Positions 48,679 to 59,620 of a DNA stretch of 64,000 nucleotides are shown in pieces. The position numbers were made by a program, and so were the translations under genes. The stretch's first letter is position 1, and the number at the start of each line of letters is the position of its first letter. The notes under the pieces are model-generated. The model did not search any database, was not told the DNA's origin, and worked only from the letters and a program-made list of their open reading frames with translations. The DNA comes from Agrypnia vestita. Its lineage: Eukaryota > Arthropoda > Insecta > Trichoptera > Phryganeidae. The stretch is taken from positions 1 through 64,000 of the forward strand of contig JADDOH010000134.1 in the NCBI GenBank assembly GCA_016648135.1, read 5' to 3'.

Positions 48679-48953
48679 CTCCCTTTCTTTTAACTCGTAG
48701 CGACCTTGTTGTTTGCCGGAAAAACTTTGGATCGATTTTTAACCCTTTTCCCGTGATCCAATCGAGCTGAAACTTTGCAGGCAGACTCGCGGCGACGATA
48801 AAAATGATCGAACAAATTTTCGTTTTAAAAAATTTAATAATTATAGTATAATTTTGGATTTTTCAAATTTTAATGTTTTTTTCAAATTGGATCAATACAA
48901 ATGAGTAATGAGCCCGACGCCAAACACAAAACCTGATTCAATGGGAAAGGGAG
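48679..48953. mobile_element. Stowaway-like TA-inserted MITE, copy 1
   Basis: TA flanks at 48677-48678 and 48954-48955; ends CTCCCTTTC and GAAAGGGAG. The interior (TTTGGATCGATTTTTAACCC, GATC-AATCGAGCTGAAACTT, TGCAGGCAGACT) matches 58748-59045. Non-coding. Confidence 0.7.
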
Positions 48954-49009
48954 TATAATAAAAACTTGGTTTTTATGGGTTAGTTTTTTAAAGTAGAAAT
49001 CTACCTGTT

Positions 49010-49708
49010 AATTATTGTGGACTAGCTCTGATACAGCTGTGTACAGGAGGCCCTACCAATTTATATTGAGGTAGCATTAATTTGATTACGCCATTTGTCT
49101 ACTTTCTTAAAGAAGAATGTTTCATCGATCTGTGATGGCGTGACGTAGGTAAGACTGCAACTCTACCTGGGCGTGTGCTAGGACCACAAATACATGCGCG
49201 CTGTATAAATATCATATATATATCTCCGCCGTGGGTCTGTATGGGTACATTCCTGTGTAGAATATGCACAGGTACTACTAACTTGATATATATATATAAA
49301 TATATACTTGCGTATGCGTACGCTACCAATGAATGAACGCGTTCATTTACATTCAGCGCTGCCCGGTGACTGCAAAGCGCTCCGTACCGAGAAATACGCT
49401 GCAGAACGTCCCTAGATTTTACGAGCCGACTGCACGCTGGCCACGTTGTAAGTTTCCCAAAATGAAGCTTTGTTGTTTATGATGATTTGTAAAATAATTT
49501 TATCTTATTTGGGTGTTAATTTCATCGGTTTCAGTTGTGGAGTTATGCAATATCAAAGTTTGCAATTTTTTTTGATGTTTCTGACTCAATTTTTTACAAA
49601 ACGTTGAAGTATTGATATTAGATCTTGGTTGATTTAATATTTTCGACTCATAATCAAGGCAGGAATCCATCTGCAAAGTATTGTGGACTAGCTCTGTTAC
49701 ACCCTGTA
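49010..49708. mobile_element. Fragments of the CAGGGTGTA-ended MITE family
   Basis: A terminal piece (ATTGTGGACTAGCTCTGATACAGCTGTGTA) is at 49015-49045. A right half from about 49535 (TATCAAAGTTTGCA) to 49708 ends GGACTAGCTCTGTTACACCC TG then TA. The DNA between, including a G+C-richer patch at 49320-49450, has no recognised gene. Confidence 0.55.
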
Positions 49709-49730
49709 TATTTGTTTGTATGCACTGTAT

Positions 49731-49825
49731 CCTGTCGAAAGGTCCACTGGCCCCGAAACATGTTGATATTTTCAATATATAAGTGGTGAAAATAAAATGC
49801 ATTTTTATTAACTATATTAATAAAG
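49731..49825 (+). repeat. Hammerhead-like dispersed repeat, copy 2
   Basis: CCTGTCGA, AA, hairpin GGTCCACTGGCCCC, GAAACATGTTGATATTTT, then AAGTGGTGAAAATAAAATGC and TTTTTATTAAC. Near-identical in layout to 41971-42065. CTGTCGA departs from CTGANGA at the fourth base. Confidence 0.45.
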
Positions 49826-50368
49826 TCACCTCAAAATCATTTTTCTCTTTTTGAAGAAGTTGTTTGCCGTCATTATGTCGTTGAATCTCATTTGCGTGGA
49901 TCTTTCGCCGCGCGGACCAAACATTCGTGGATCTTTTGTCATGGGACCAGTTTGGCAAATTACTAACATCGTAAAAGATAAACGAATAGTCGAAAGAAAA
50001 CCAGATTGGCATGTCTGCTAACGTTGTAAATGATAAATAAATAATTTGAATAATATTGATTGATTCTTGCACTTGGTTATTTAAAGCCTCTAAACGCAAG
50101 ACTCTAGAGCTTCCCTTTTTAGCGTTCGCCACAGTATTTTATTATTGATTATATTGGATGGCAATATCGCTTTGTGTAGCGGTTCAGATTGTGAACGCTG
50201 CCGCGGGCTACTGGCATCCAGCCACACTCGTACGGGTTTGGCTTACATAAATATTCTTCGATCAATGTAAGCATTGCACGAACATGCGGTTTTTTGTTAG
50301 GTTTATCGCATTTCTCATTCACAATATTCTCATGTGTGAGGTGCGGTAAAGGCGAGAGGCACGATTAT

Positions 50369-51116
50369 TATTTTTTTTTTTTTTTTTTTTATTTACGCCC
50401 TACAGGGTTTTTACAAACAGATAGGTAAAGTGTACATTAATAGAATATATAGTTTAAAGAAAAAAATAATAACATCTAAAAATTATAATGACAAAGTGGA
50501 AAGAAAATACTTAAAATACAGATACAAATAAATATAATACAATGTAAAAATCAAGTAAATAACAGGCAGAAGCACAAGGAAAATATAATATAATAGAAAT
50601 ACAATAACAAAAAAAGGTAATAATTTAGAGTGAAAAGCAATAGCACAAGTTTTAAAAGTCATAATGTAAAATAATAAAAAAATAACAGTTAGTTATCTCA
50701 CTCAACCTACAATCAAAACAAATACATATTATCAATTATTTAAGTCCAATTTGACAAATACTAGTAATCTTTCAATACACCTTTTAATATATGTTTGAAT
50801 ATTATACGGTTATTGGCAAAGACTTCAAGTTGCTCGTATATGTTTGCTAGTCTAGGAAGCCTTTGCAGTGGGGAATTAAATAAGTATTTAGTAACTGCAG
50901 TTTCCAGGCAAAACCTGCATGACTTCTAGTTATGCGAGACGGAACACGTAAGCACATACGTTCTAGTAGTTGAGGACAGTCGATAGTACCGTTTATTAAT
51001 TTGTGTAAAAAGTAAGTGTGCAATTTGTGTATAATTAAAACATTCAGTAATGTAATCAAAAGATTTATGAAACCAATATTCCTAAAAATACATTGCCTAT
51101 ATGCGACACAACGCAT
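50369..51116 (-). mobile_element. LINE 3' end with poly(A) tail
   Basis: On the - strand the end of the ORF reads FLHKLINGTIDCPQLLERMC and LRVPSRITRSHAGFAWK, a C-terminal pattern (LHKLINGTIDCPELL, RVPSR-TR) of poly(A)-tailed LINEs. An AT-rich 3' untranslated region follows, ending in a run of about 20 A (T on the + strand, 50369-50390). Confidence 0.65.
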
Positions 51117-51124
51117 TACCTAGT

Positions 51125-51400
51125 GAACTAAAGTCTCCAGTCATTTGACTCTAAAACCCCTGATGGGCTTTGGCCTCCTCAAGAGTCTTCCTCCACTCAT
51201 CTCAGTCTTCTCCAGTTCTATGTATATGTTCAAGTAGATATGTGTCTTTGAGGACACTGTCGCTTCATCTTAATTTTGGCCTTTCTAAGCTCCTTCGCCC
51301 TGTCGGCCTTAAATTCAGCTGGGATTCTTTTTTGTTCAGTCTTCACATGATCCAGCCACTGAAGTACCGAAGTCTTCCCAGTTCCCAGTTTTATAAATTA
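51125..51400 (-). mobile_element. LINE C-terminal fragment
   Basis: The - strand decodes as SLERPKLRW, EDTYLLEHIH-TGEDW and WRKTLEEAKAHQGF. This is the RPK-RW ... EEAKAHQG ending typical of some RTE/CR1-type LINEs. Frameshifted. Confidence 0.55.
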
Positions 51401-51730
51401 TATGACGCTTAGCTCCTTACACAAAGTATAGAGCTCATTGGAAGTCTCCAGTAACGAACAAAAAAGTACTGACAAAAGATCTTAAAAAATATTTCCTCAG
51501 CATCTATGTAAACCAGTGATGATTTCCTTCATTAAAATACCTTTACTCATAATCATCATCTGTATACATTTTTTTCCTTTCTTTTGGCTACTTTTTATAT
51601 TGTACTATCTGATTTAACTTTGTTCTTTGTAATTTTGAGTATCTCTTACCGTAGTGTATGATGTTTTTATTCCAGGAATGAATTTTATAATTCATTGGGA
51701 ATAATATAACGTAAAATCGTAAAAATGATT

Positions 51731-51804
51731 TCGGTTGTACCAGAATTCGAACCTGAAATCTTCGAACTTGGGCTTGCGCCTTATCCGTTGGGTGGTCCGC
51801 CAAA
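51731..51804 (-). repeat. tRNA-Arg-like sequence (SINE head or tRNA pseudogene)
   Basis: On the - strand GGCGGACCACCCAACGGATA AGGCGC gives D-arm and A-box features. GAAGATTTCAGGTTCGAATT gives the variable loop and B box, as in arthropod tRNA-Arg. The anticodon stem does not pair well and the acceptor ends do not match, so it is not a working tRNA gene. Confidence 0.5.
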
Positions 51805-52389
51805 CTTAACGTATACAAAGCTAATATCATAGTGTTGGTTTAGCCGTAGTGGAAAAGGTGACGCGAATTCGTATGACGGTGACCTTTGACGACGGTGCTA
51901 ATACATTCGACTTGTTTAAAAAATTATCCGAGCTTGTAATTTTTGAAAAAAATATGAAAAGGTCAAACTAAATACTCTTTATAACGCTTTCGTAAAACAT
52001 TCGCGCTTTATCAAAAGACGTTTTTACTACATTTTACGTTTGGAACAAAAATTTAAAAAATAAGTCTATTGTAAGAAAAACATTTTATTTGCTAAGGGAT
52101 TTATCTTAGTATCTTTGTACATTTCTGTCAGACGACGTAAGCAAAACTTTCAATAGATTATGGCATAATGCCCTTCATATTTCATCTTATTGCCGACTAC
52201 TTTGTCACGAATGTTTCTAGGTATCACGCTAACAACAAGCACAATCATATTATAATATGAGTATATGAACAGGCGCTCGGCGCGCTGCCATGTTGAGAAC
52301 GCAATAAGAAAATTCTGTCTGTCTCGCTGACGCTCATTATAGCTACCGGCGTAACAGAGACCACTCAAAAACATTTGTTGTTATTAACA

Positions 52390-52860
52390 AATTGTCAGCT
52401 TTCACCGTGTAACCTTAATCTTATCTTTGGTTGAATATCCAAGGTTCCTTTCTGGCCCTTCGTACCATGTTTCTGATACGATGGGCTAGAAAGGATTTTG
52501 TGGATTCAGCAATCCTATCATCTTCCACCGATGCTGCTTTGGATATTCAGAGAGTACAGAAGCATGTCTCCCTCATTTAAAAATGGCGCTATGAAGTAAA
52601 TCTATCCAAAAGCGCCGCCGCCCCGTACATCCCAACATGAAGATGTTTGATCAAAACGTTATTTGGTATCTTGGTGTCATCCTGGATTCCAAACCACATT
52701 CATGTTAATTGAATGGATCTTAGCAGCACATAGACTGTCAGAAGTCAGAGTCCCATCTAGGTTGCCCATCAGGGTTGCCCTGAATATTCCGAAGTAGATC
52801 AGAACTACAAAACTTCACCACGACTCATACCTACCATAAAGAAAATTAAACTTATTTTCC
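52390..52860 (+). mobile_element. Jockey-like LINE reverse-transcriptase remnant
   Basis: With several stops and shifts the + strand reads SSSTDAALDIQRVQKHVSLI, KWRYEVNLSKSAAAPYIPT and YLGVILDSKPH. This is the Jockey-clade order: post-YADD SS--A---LQ-HL, W---K-N--KS, and YLG--LD. Non-functional. Confidence 0.6.
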
Positions 52861-52999
52861 CCATCGTTATGCCTTTAGCATAGCAGTCGTGATCACTGAT
52901 AGCTAAAACTATCCGGCGTCATCTGTTCCGATCTGCAGCATTCCTAATGCTTTCCTGAAGTAACCTGGGGGAGCAAGGTTCACATAATCAACAGTCCAT

Positions 53000-53200
53000 T
53001 GCCCAATTGTTTCTATTTTTTGGATTTGCTGATCTTAGAAGTACTTCTAGTCGGGAGCGTTGACCGGGTGACATTGCACTACCCCAATTTTCATAGTCTA
53101 ATTGTTACAGCTGGGGTAATGTCCGCATAGCGTCAGCAGTCCTTGTTCAGTTGTTTCCATTGTCTGGATTTGCTGACCTAAGTGCTTCCAGTCGTGAATC
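53000..53200. repeat. Two-copy tandem repeat, about 137-base period
   Basis: CAGTCCATTGCCCAATTGTT and ATTTTTTGGATTTGCTGAT (53000-53035) recur as CAGTCCTTGTTCAGTTGTT and TTGTCTGGATTTGCTGAC (53139-53174), each followed by CTTC-AGTCG. Moderately diverged. Confidence 0.5.
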
Positions 53201-53269
53201 AGATATTCAAAGTCCATCGGTCAGGGATAGGGTTCCTGACTGCAAGGGGAACGAACAAAGAGTCGGTGG

Positions 53270-53345
53270 GGTGTATAAATTGTACCCCTCGACATTACAT
53301 CACTCAGTCGGTCGGGCAGTCGGTCAGTCAGTAATCTCACTACTC
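53270..53345 (+). promoter_or_regulatory. Possible TATA/initiator core promoter
   Basis: GTATAAAT (53272-53279) lies about 30 bases before CACTCAGTC (53300-53308), an arthropod-type initiator (TCAGT). A pyrimidine-rich GGTC/AGTC-repeat leader follows. No coding exon is recognised downstream, so this may be an orphan or chance arrangement. Confidence 0.25.
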
Positions 53346-53659
53346 CAGTGCTGCTTTCTTACCTGTACGCTTCCACTGCCTCCAGAAGCTTAACTTTCAG
53401 AGAAAGAAATAGTTTACTATTTTGTTTACAAAAAATTCAATAATATTTATTACACGGTTGTGTTATACATAGTACCTCTCCATTTAAGAGCATTATTGCT
53501 CTTGTGCTCGGACGAGGTACTTTGCATTGTTACATATAATCATTTTAAATTCTATATATTTATTATAATTATATTCATTTAATTATTTTACTTTCTATTA
53601 TATATCTAGGATGAAGTAGTGGAGTGAAACGTCTTTGACTTTGAAGGTAACGGTGTCTA

Positions 53660-54255
53660 GTTCAGTTCATTGAGATGTTCTATAGGTATGTTTCTCATTT
53701 CGATTGGAAGATTGTTAAAAAATTCCATGCCTGAGTATGTGAAACCTTGTTGATATTTTTTTGTATTGCATTTTGGGATTTTAAAGTTGTCTCGTAATCT
53801 TGGTGATGTGTTTCTTTCGAACATTGCATGTTCGTTTTCTTTGATAGCATAATTGATACTCTTGTATATAGATTCCACCTTTGGAACTGGAAACATTTTG
53901 AATAGTGTTTGTGTGGTGAATGTTGATTTTTTTAAGTATGACTTTAATAATTGTTCACTGAAATACTTTTATTTTTTAAATAGAGATGCGAACACGGAAC
54001 TCGTGTCACATCAATATTCTTACTATTTTCAAATTAAGCTAAACGCTTGTGCTATGAAAATAAGACTAACTTGCTTGTCTGGAGTGAGATTCGAACCTGC
54101 GACCTTTGGATCACGAGGCGAGAGTCCTGACCACAAGACCAACAAGCTACTCATAACATAATTCATAGCTTTAATTCGATCTATTACATTATTATAAGTT
54201 CCACCCCACCTCATTATTCCATATTGGAGTAGTGAATGTACAGTTGCATAGTATA
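53660..54255 (-). mobile_element. LINE reverse-transcriptase C-terminal part, split by a SINE
   Basis: The - strand first reads SIDNLKKVYYATVHSLLQYG and IMRWGGTYNNVIDRIKAMNY (54260-54152). It is interrupted by the SINE at 54151-53972. It resumes with SINYAIKENEHAMFERNTSP, RLRDNFKIPKCNTKK and FTYSGMEFFNNLPIEMRNIP. The L-YGI--WGG block and the final F-YSG---FN-LP block are the standard end of several LINE clades. Confidence 0.65.
53972..54151 (-). mobile_element. tRNA-derived SINE, copy 3, nested in a LINE
   Basis: Reverse complement has A box TTGTGGTCAGGACT, B box GGTTCGAATCTC, then CTTATTTTCATAGCACAAG and GAAAATAGTAAGAATATTGA. Same family as 18571-18748. Confidence 0.8.
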
Positions 54256-54289
54256 CCTTTTTTAAATTGTCTATGCTTAAAACATACCA

Positions 54290-54480
54290 CCAATCGCTCT
54301 TTCATTCCGTCGAACTACCAATCTTTCTCAAAGATCTATTAATTCAAACTTCACCGGATCTATCCATCTAGTTGGTGATCTTCCGCGGGGACGGGTTCCC
54401 TCGACTCCGCCTCCTACTACCAGCCTCTCCATTGCATCTGTACATTTCGTGACGTGTTCTAAGCATTTCATTATGCGTAC
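54290..54480 (-). mobile_element. LINE C-terminal fragment
   Basis: The - strand gives KCLEHVTKCTDAMERLVVGG GVEGTRPRGRSPTRWID, the M--L--G-VEG-R-RGRP-TRW pattern of RTE-like LINEs. Short and degenerate. Confidence 0.5.
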
Positions 54481-55079
54481 TTGTGTTGTGGAAGATAGAC
54501 GTTACTCAACATTAATTTCTTGAAAATGTAGTGGTAAACACGTGTTCGAACTTTTCTATTCTGGGATCCCGTTCCATGGATAACCCCTCGATCAATATCC
54601 TCGCCAACTATGGCACGTAGTCTCGCGTTAAAAATGTACAAGTCCAAAAATGGCATTCCGCGGTTGGGAAAATGTCCGCCCGATCTTCGTTTGGTTTATT
54701 GATCCAACACCCACACGGCTTATATTTCAATCTTTATTATAATTCGACACCATTATAAGGGGTCCGTTGATTCGGTGTTCTATTTCGGTTTTTAGAAAAC
54801 TACATTCACTTTTCATTTGTTTGTTCTCAAACGCCGTTTTTTAACGTAACACTTCAGAATATGTCCTTTCTTCTCAAGGCCTCTTCTTTTACCGGGTCCC
54901 ATTTCAACGGGGGTGTACATTTCGCCTTCCCTGGAGGCTGTTCTAAAAATAAACGGCTTTACGCAGACATTCCGGCGCCTTTTTCGGGGTCGTTTGAATT
55001 ATTCTTGGCTCCGAAAACAATTATCTCAAAATTAATTGGAAATTGTTAACTAACAGAAAAATATTTAAAATGTGGTATT

Positions 55080-56278
55080 TGTTTTATATTATGAATCAAA
55101 CTGACAAAAAACAGTAGGAAATATAGCTGTACAATAGTTTAAAATAAATACAACAAAAAAATACATAAATAAAAAAATATATAAATTCTCGTATTATAAA
55201 TATATAAATATTCGTTACGTGCTATGAATATGATACACGGGTCTATCATAGCTAGTAGCAAAAACTTCATGAAATTCTTCTTAATTTCATTTTGCATCTT
55301 TACACTTTATATGTAATGTCAACAATTAATTGGATAAGCGACATCAAAGTTTGAAATTTTTTCAATATCTCTGACTTATCTTTTGTAAAACGTCAACTCT
55401 CATAAAAATAATTTAAATAAGGTATTATAGATTCCTTCGCTTTGTTACAAGTCAAATAAAATGCAACAAAAGTTCAGAAATATTGAAAAAATGCAAATTT
55501 ATATCGCTTATTTCCTCAACTGCTGTCAATTCGCACAATATTTTCTATTCAAAATTTAATGGAGAAGATCTCCGAAGTTTTTTTTACTAGCTACGAGACA
55601 CCATGTTTAATACGAGTACAGTCTATGTCTATTGCATCTTTGTCTATGTCTGTTGAACAAATTAATTTTGATTTCTTAATGTGCTTTCTATATTTAACTC
55701 ACTTGTCGTGTGGAAGATCTTTGAGCTATTAAATGTTTTTATACAAAATAGTCAATAGCAAGCTGCACGTCCTCGATATGAAAGAATTGATTTGTACCGC
55801 GTTCCTGCTCGAAGTACTAGATCGTTTGAATTGTTACAGGCAATAGTTTCAAAAAGAAATTAGTATATTTATTCTATAAAAATAATTCATAGGTTCGGGA
55901 ACGAATTCAGTATTGTCAATATTTTCTTTTGTTCAATGTTTAAACATGACTATATTGAGACAATAGTGCGATGATTAATTACCATGTAATATTTACTTTG
56001 ACTCCTAATTTTAATGTCAATATTCTTTTTTTTTACTTACAATGTGTTATTTTAACTGAAGGTATTTATGAGTATATTAAACTCTAAAAAGAGTACGGTA
56101 GGTTAAGAAATATTTTTTTTTAAATTCGAAATCAGAGTTTTAGGTATGCGCAAATTTTTTTATTTATTAAGGCAGGATTCTACTTTGGGCGCTCGAAAAA
56201 AGGTTATTTTTATGAGATTATGCTCTTCATACTCTTCAAATACATTAAAAAATATATTACATATTTTGTGCACTTTTA
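55080..56278. other. AT-rich stretch with one MITE relic
   Basis: About 55310-55530 contains facing arms GCGACATCAAAGTTTGAAAT and TGCAAATTTATATCGC with CAATATCTCTGACTTAT between. These are the interior of the CAGGGTGTA-ended MITE family, with the termini lost. Nothing else recognised. Confidence 0.4.
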
Positions 56279-56640
56279 ACATACAAAAACACCATTTGAA
56301 TACAACGCCTCAATTAGGAGGTGGCGCTGGTATTGAAATGTCAAAAATGGGCCATCTAAAACAGAAAATGTTTTAATTTTTATGTTCAATATATCACTAG
56401 CAACCTACTGAAGTAGAATTTTTAATGTGGATGCAAAAATAACAAAATGGCGCTGAAAAAAAGAATGAAAAAAAAATGCGTGTTTTTCACTCCATTTTGC
56501 CAAAAAAGTAGTAAAAGTCATTTTTTTTTAAATAATTCTAGTTCATTCGGTTGCCATAGGTGTATGAAATATGTGGTTAAAATTTTATAAAAATCGGTTT
56601 AGTAGTTTCGGAAATTTTTGTACCAAGCGGTGTATAAAAG
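56279..56640. repeat. Dispersed repeat, copy 2
   Basis: Matches 43199-43470 up to about 56540. It then continues with AAAATCGGTTTAGTAGTTTC, a phrase common in insect transposon non-coding regions. Confidence 0.55.
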
Positions 56641-57039
56641 TAGTTTAGAGATAAACGCGTTCAAAGTTTTGTAAAGGAAAAATGCCTGCACCACACAAAA
56701 TGCCATCCGACCGTCCCAAAACATCATTTATTTCCAATTTTGCCTGTTTCAAAGTAGAATCGTATAATTGAGTCCATGTTACAACGACGATTTATTTGTA
56801 CACGGAATATAATAACGATTTTTCCGTAATCACACTCAAAATCTACCTTGAACCTGTCGTTTCCCTGACCTATCCTCGAAACCTAACAGTCCTATTTTGT
56901 TTACCTGTCCGCTAAACAAAACAGACCTTTCACGTAACTCCGCCTCTCCCGCTGCAAAACTTTTTCCTTCGACTGAGTTCCTCCCTTATTTTCGATGCCA
57001 ATTTTCCGACCTCTTCGTGTGCCTATATCTGGGGCGATC

Positions 57040-57280
57040 AATATTCGCGTACGTCACAGCGCGAGACCTCAGCATGAACTGCAATAAAATTCCAGGGGCG
57101 CGGACGTACGCACCGCGCCTCGAACGCGACCAGTTTACTGAAGTTCACAAAAATGTCCGAGCGGCGCTGCGAAGGTGCGGCTAACCTCGTGCGGATATTC
57201 TGCCCCCGTCTACTCGTGTGTGAAAATTATGCTTTCCTTCCTTGCTGCCGTGGCGGAGGTTCTCTGCCTATGTGTGAGTA
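57040..57280 (+). other. CpG-rich patch with a possible signal-peptide first exon
   Basis: G+C-rich, CpG-rich sequence (57050-57190) precedes an ATG at 57229. It reads MLSFLAAVAEVLCLC and runs straight into a GTGAGTAC donor (57274). A hydrophobic start followed by a strong 5' splice site suggests the first coding exon of a secreted or membrane protein. No later exon on the + strand was recognised, so the call is tentative. A longer overlapping frame (57153-57335) starting MSERRCEGAANLV has no known motif. Confidence 0.2.
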
Positions 57281-57612
57281 CTTGTGTTGTATAACGAACG
57301 CTCGAAAATCAATACATGTAGAATTGCGCCGTTGAAAGCATGAACTAATGTTTACCTTCTAATATTCAGACGGAAATGTTTTTTGTATTTTTATTTGTTT
57401 GTATTTGATTATCTTTCATCTGTCAAATATATAAAGGTTACAACTGTCAAAATTGACATAAAAATGTCGTCTTTCGATAATCATCATCAATATAAATGCT
57501 TTTAATGTAAGTAAATCATTAGAATTGCGGAAATATTAATGTATTCGTGAATGAGTGCATGAAACACTGATCGGATATCAATATGCTAACTTATAGTAGA
57601 TGAATTGATATA

Positions 57613-57985
57613 CAGGGTGTATGGTAGTCCACAATACTTTACAGGTAGATTCCTGCCTTGATTATTAGTCGAAAATGTTCAGGTAACCATGACCTAATAT
57701 CAATATTTAAGGAGTTATGCGACATCAAAGTTTGCATTTTTTTTTCAATATTTCTGACTTATTTTAGCAAAACGGTGGACTATCATTGCAGTAATCGAAT
57801 GAGGGAATCAATTTTTCATATTTGATTTATGTTACTGTAATGATAGTCCAACGTTTTACAAAAAACATGTCAGAAATATTTTTTTAAATGCAAATTTTGA
57901 TGTCGTATATCTATCTCCACAACTATTGTCTCATAATCAAGGCAGGAATCCACCTGTAAAGTATTGTGGACTAGCTCTCTTATAT
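57613..57985. mobile_element. TA-inserted MITE with CAGGGTGTA ends, family copy B
   Basis: TA then CAGGGTGTATGGTAGTCC at the left; the right end has GTATTGTGGACTAGCTCTCT and is slightly truncated. Inner arms CGACATCAAAGTTTGCAT and TGCAAATTTTGATGTCG pair over the whole body. Confidence 0.7.
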
Positions 57986-58040
57986 GTTTAAATTATGTTT
58001 AAATTCACATTAGTTCATCATTACGATAATGTCCGACTCA

Positions 58041-58077
58041 AAAATTGAGTGTAAAATTGTGTTTTACACTCAATTTT
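58041..58077. repeat. Perfect hairpin with 16-base arms
   Basis: AAAATTGAGTGTAAAA and its exact complement flank a 5-base loop TTGTG. The flanks carry GTCCGAC and CCCGAC. No T-run or gene end is nearby, so it is not a terminator; probably part of a fold-back repeat. Confidence 0.5.
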
Positions 58078-58400
58078 GACGGAGGGTGCCCGACATTTCG
58101 CATTTCTAAACATGTTAGTCATCATTATTATCACTATTGGCTGATCAATAAGTCACTCAATTATATTATTGATGGAATCGGCGTTTACATTGTAGCGAAT
58201 CATAATGATCGATAATATTTAATTATGTTTCCATTGTTGTTTAGTTTCGAGAAAATCAGAATTTCTTTTCGACAGGTGAAGATAAACCGACTCCTTTTTA
58301 AATAAAGAATTGAAAAAATTATTCTGTTGAAATTTAAATAATTTAGTTAAAAATAAATAATGGTTAGGTACTGAAAAATTGAGCCAAAGTTACTGGTATG

Positions 58401-58432
58401 AAAGGGTGGTTGTGGTTGTGGTTGTGGTTGTA
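58401..58432 (+). repeat. (GTGGTT)n microsatellite
   Basis: Four to five tandem copies of GTGGTT/TGTGGT. Confidence 0.8.
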
Positions 58433-58493
58433 ACGGAAATATTGAGAGAAGTGGAGAAGAGCTAATGAAGGTCAAGTAAATTTATACCCAAGT

Positions 58494-58747
58494 TCAAACC
58501 TTTTTTGATTTCCAAACTTTCAAAATTATTAATTTTAATACTCTTAGGCGCGACGGGGTGGAGAAGTTTAATAGTAAAGTAATGAAAAGAGTGATGTGGT
58601 TCGAAAATTCAGAAAAATTATTGCTAATTAGACAACAACGATGTTCCTTTAGTCTAATGTTGATATTTCTAGAAGTTTGACCTATGTGTCTATTACAATC
58701 ACCGCATAAAATTTCGTAAACTTCGCTTTTTTCCAAATGATTTATTA
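58494..58747 (-). pseudogene. Penelope-like element GIY-YIG endonuclease fragment, cut by a MITE
   Basis: The - strand frame reads KSEVYEILCGDCNRHIGQTS and RNINIRLKEHRCCL, then FSEFSNHITLF: the C--C--YIGQTSR, R--EH and S---H motifs of the Penelope GIY-YIG domain. The Y of YIG is lost. The frame upstream of residue 35 is MITE sequence (58748-59045), so the element inserted into an already decaying or then-intact Penelope copy. Related to 44166-44556 but of a different subfamily. Confidence 0.75.
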
Positions 58748-59045
58748 CTCCCTTTCTTTTAACTCGTAGCGTTTGCTTGTCTGCTTGTCGGCTTGTCTGC
58801 CGAAAAAACTTTGGATCGATTTTTAACCCTTTTCCCATGATCAAATCGAGCTGAAACTTTGCAGGCAGACTTGTGGCGACGATATAAATGATCTAACAAA
58901 TTTTTGTTTAAAAAATGTAGTAATTATAGTATAATTTTGGATAATTTCGAAATTTTTATCACTCCCTTTCGTAGCGTCGCCCGACTCGAGCCCGACGCGT
59001 GGGGTAGGCGCAAAACCTCTTTCAACTAGTAAATAAGAAAGGGAG
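58748..59045. mobile_element. Stowaway-like TA-inserted MITE, copy 2
   Basis: TA flanks; ends CTCCCTTTC and GAAAGGGAG. Body TTTGGATCGATTTTTAACCC and AAATCGAGCTGAAACTTTGC as in 48679-48953. An extra internal ACTCCCTTTCGTAGCGTCG near 58961 suggests a composite. It interrupts the Penelope GIY-YIG frame. Confidence 0.7.
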
Positions 59046-59509
59046 TATACTAAAAACTTGTTTTTTATAGGTTAGTTTTTTTTTACTTTCAATTTAGGAG
59101 TAACCCGCCCAAGTTATTTTTAGTATAATACGCAGGTCTAATATATAATATATAATAGTAGTGAAAAAAATTATTTTTTTTACAAACTCAAGTAGAGATA
59201 AAAACATAAATATGATTTAATATTTTTAATCAAGTCACTCAATGATTTGATTTGAAATGAAAATCATAAATCTATTCAATTCTTTTTTGCTATTATTTAT
59301 ATATTTTATCATAAAATTTCACGGGGATACAGGTTGCATTATAGATTGTTCTCTTTTCTGTTTTATTGATTCTACAGCCATAATAACTCAACAAAAAAAC
59401 TTTTTGAAGCACTTAGCTTTCCTTATATACATACAACAACTTTAAAGTAGAACTGTAATTATTTTTTATCGCAGTGACACTGCAAAACACTACATCGCAA
59501 GAACCAATT

Positions 59510-59620
59510 CACAACATAAAATACAAGAGCCTCATACGAAGACTTCATTTGGACAAAGACACTTAACAAAATATAAGTGCCTCTTATGAACACTTAATTT
59601 GGACAAAGACACTTCCTTTA
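59510..59620. repeat. Two-copy tandem repeat, about 53-base unit
   Basis: AACATAAAATACAAGAGCCTC with CATTTGGACAAAGACACTT recurs as AACAAAATATAAGTGCCTC with AATTTGGACAAAGACACTT. Confidence 0.6.
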
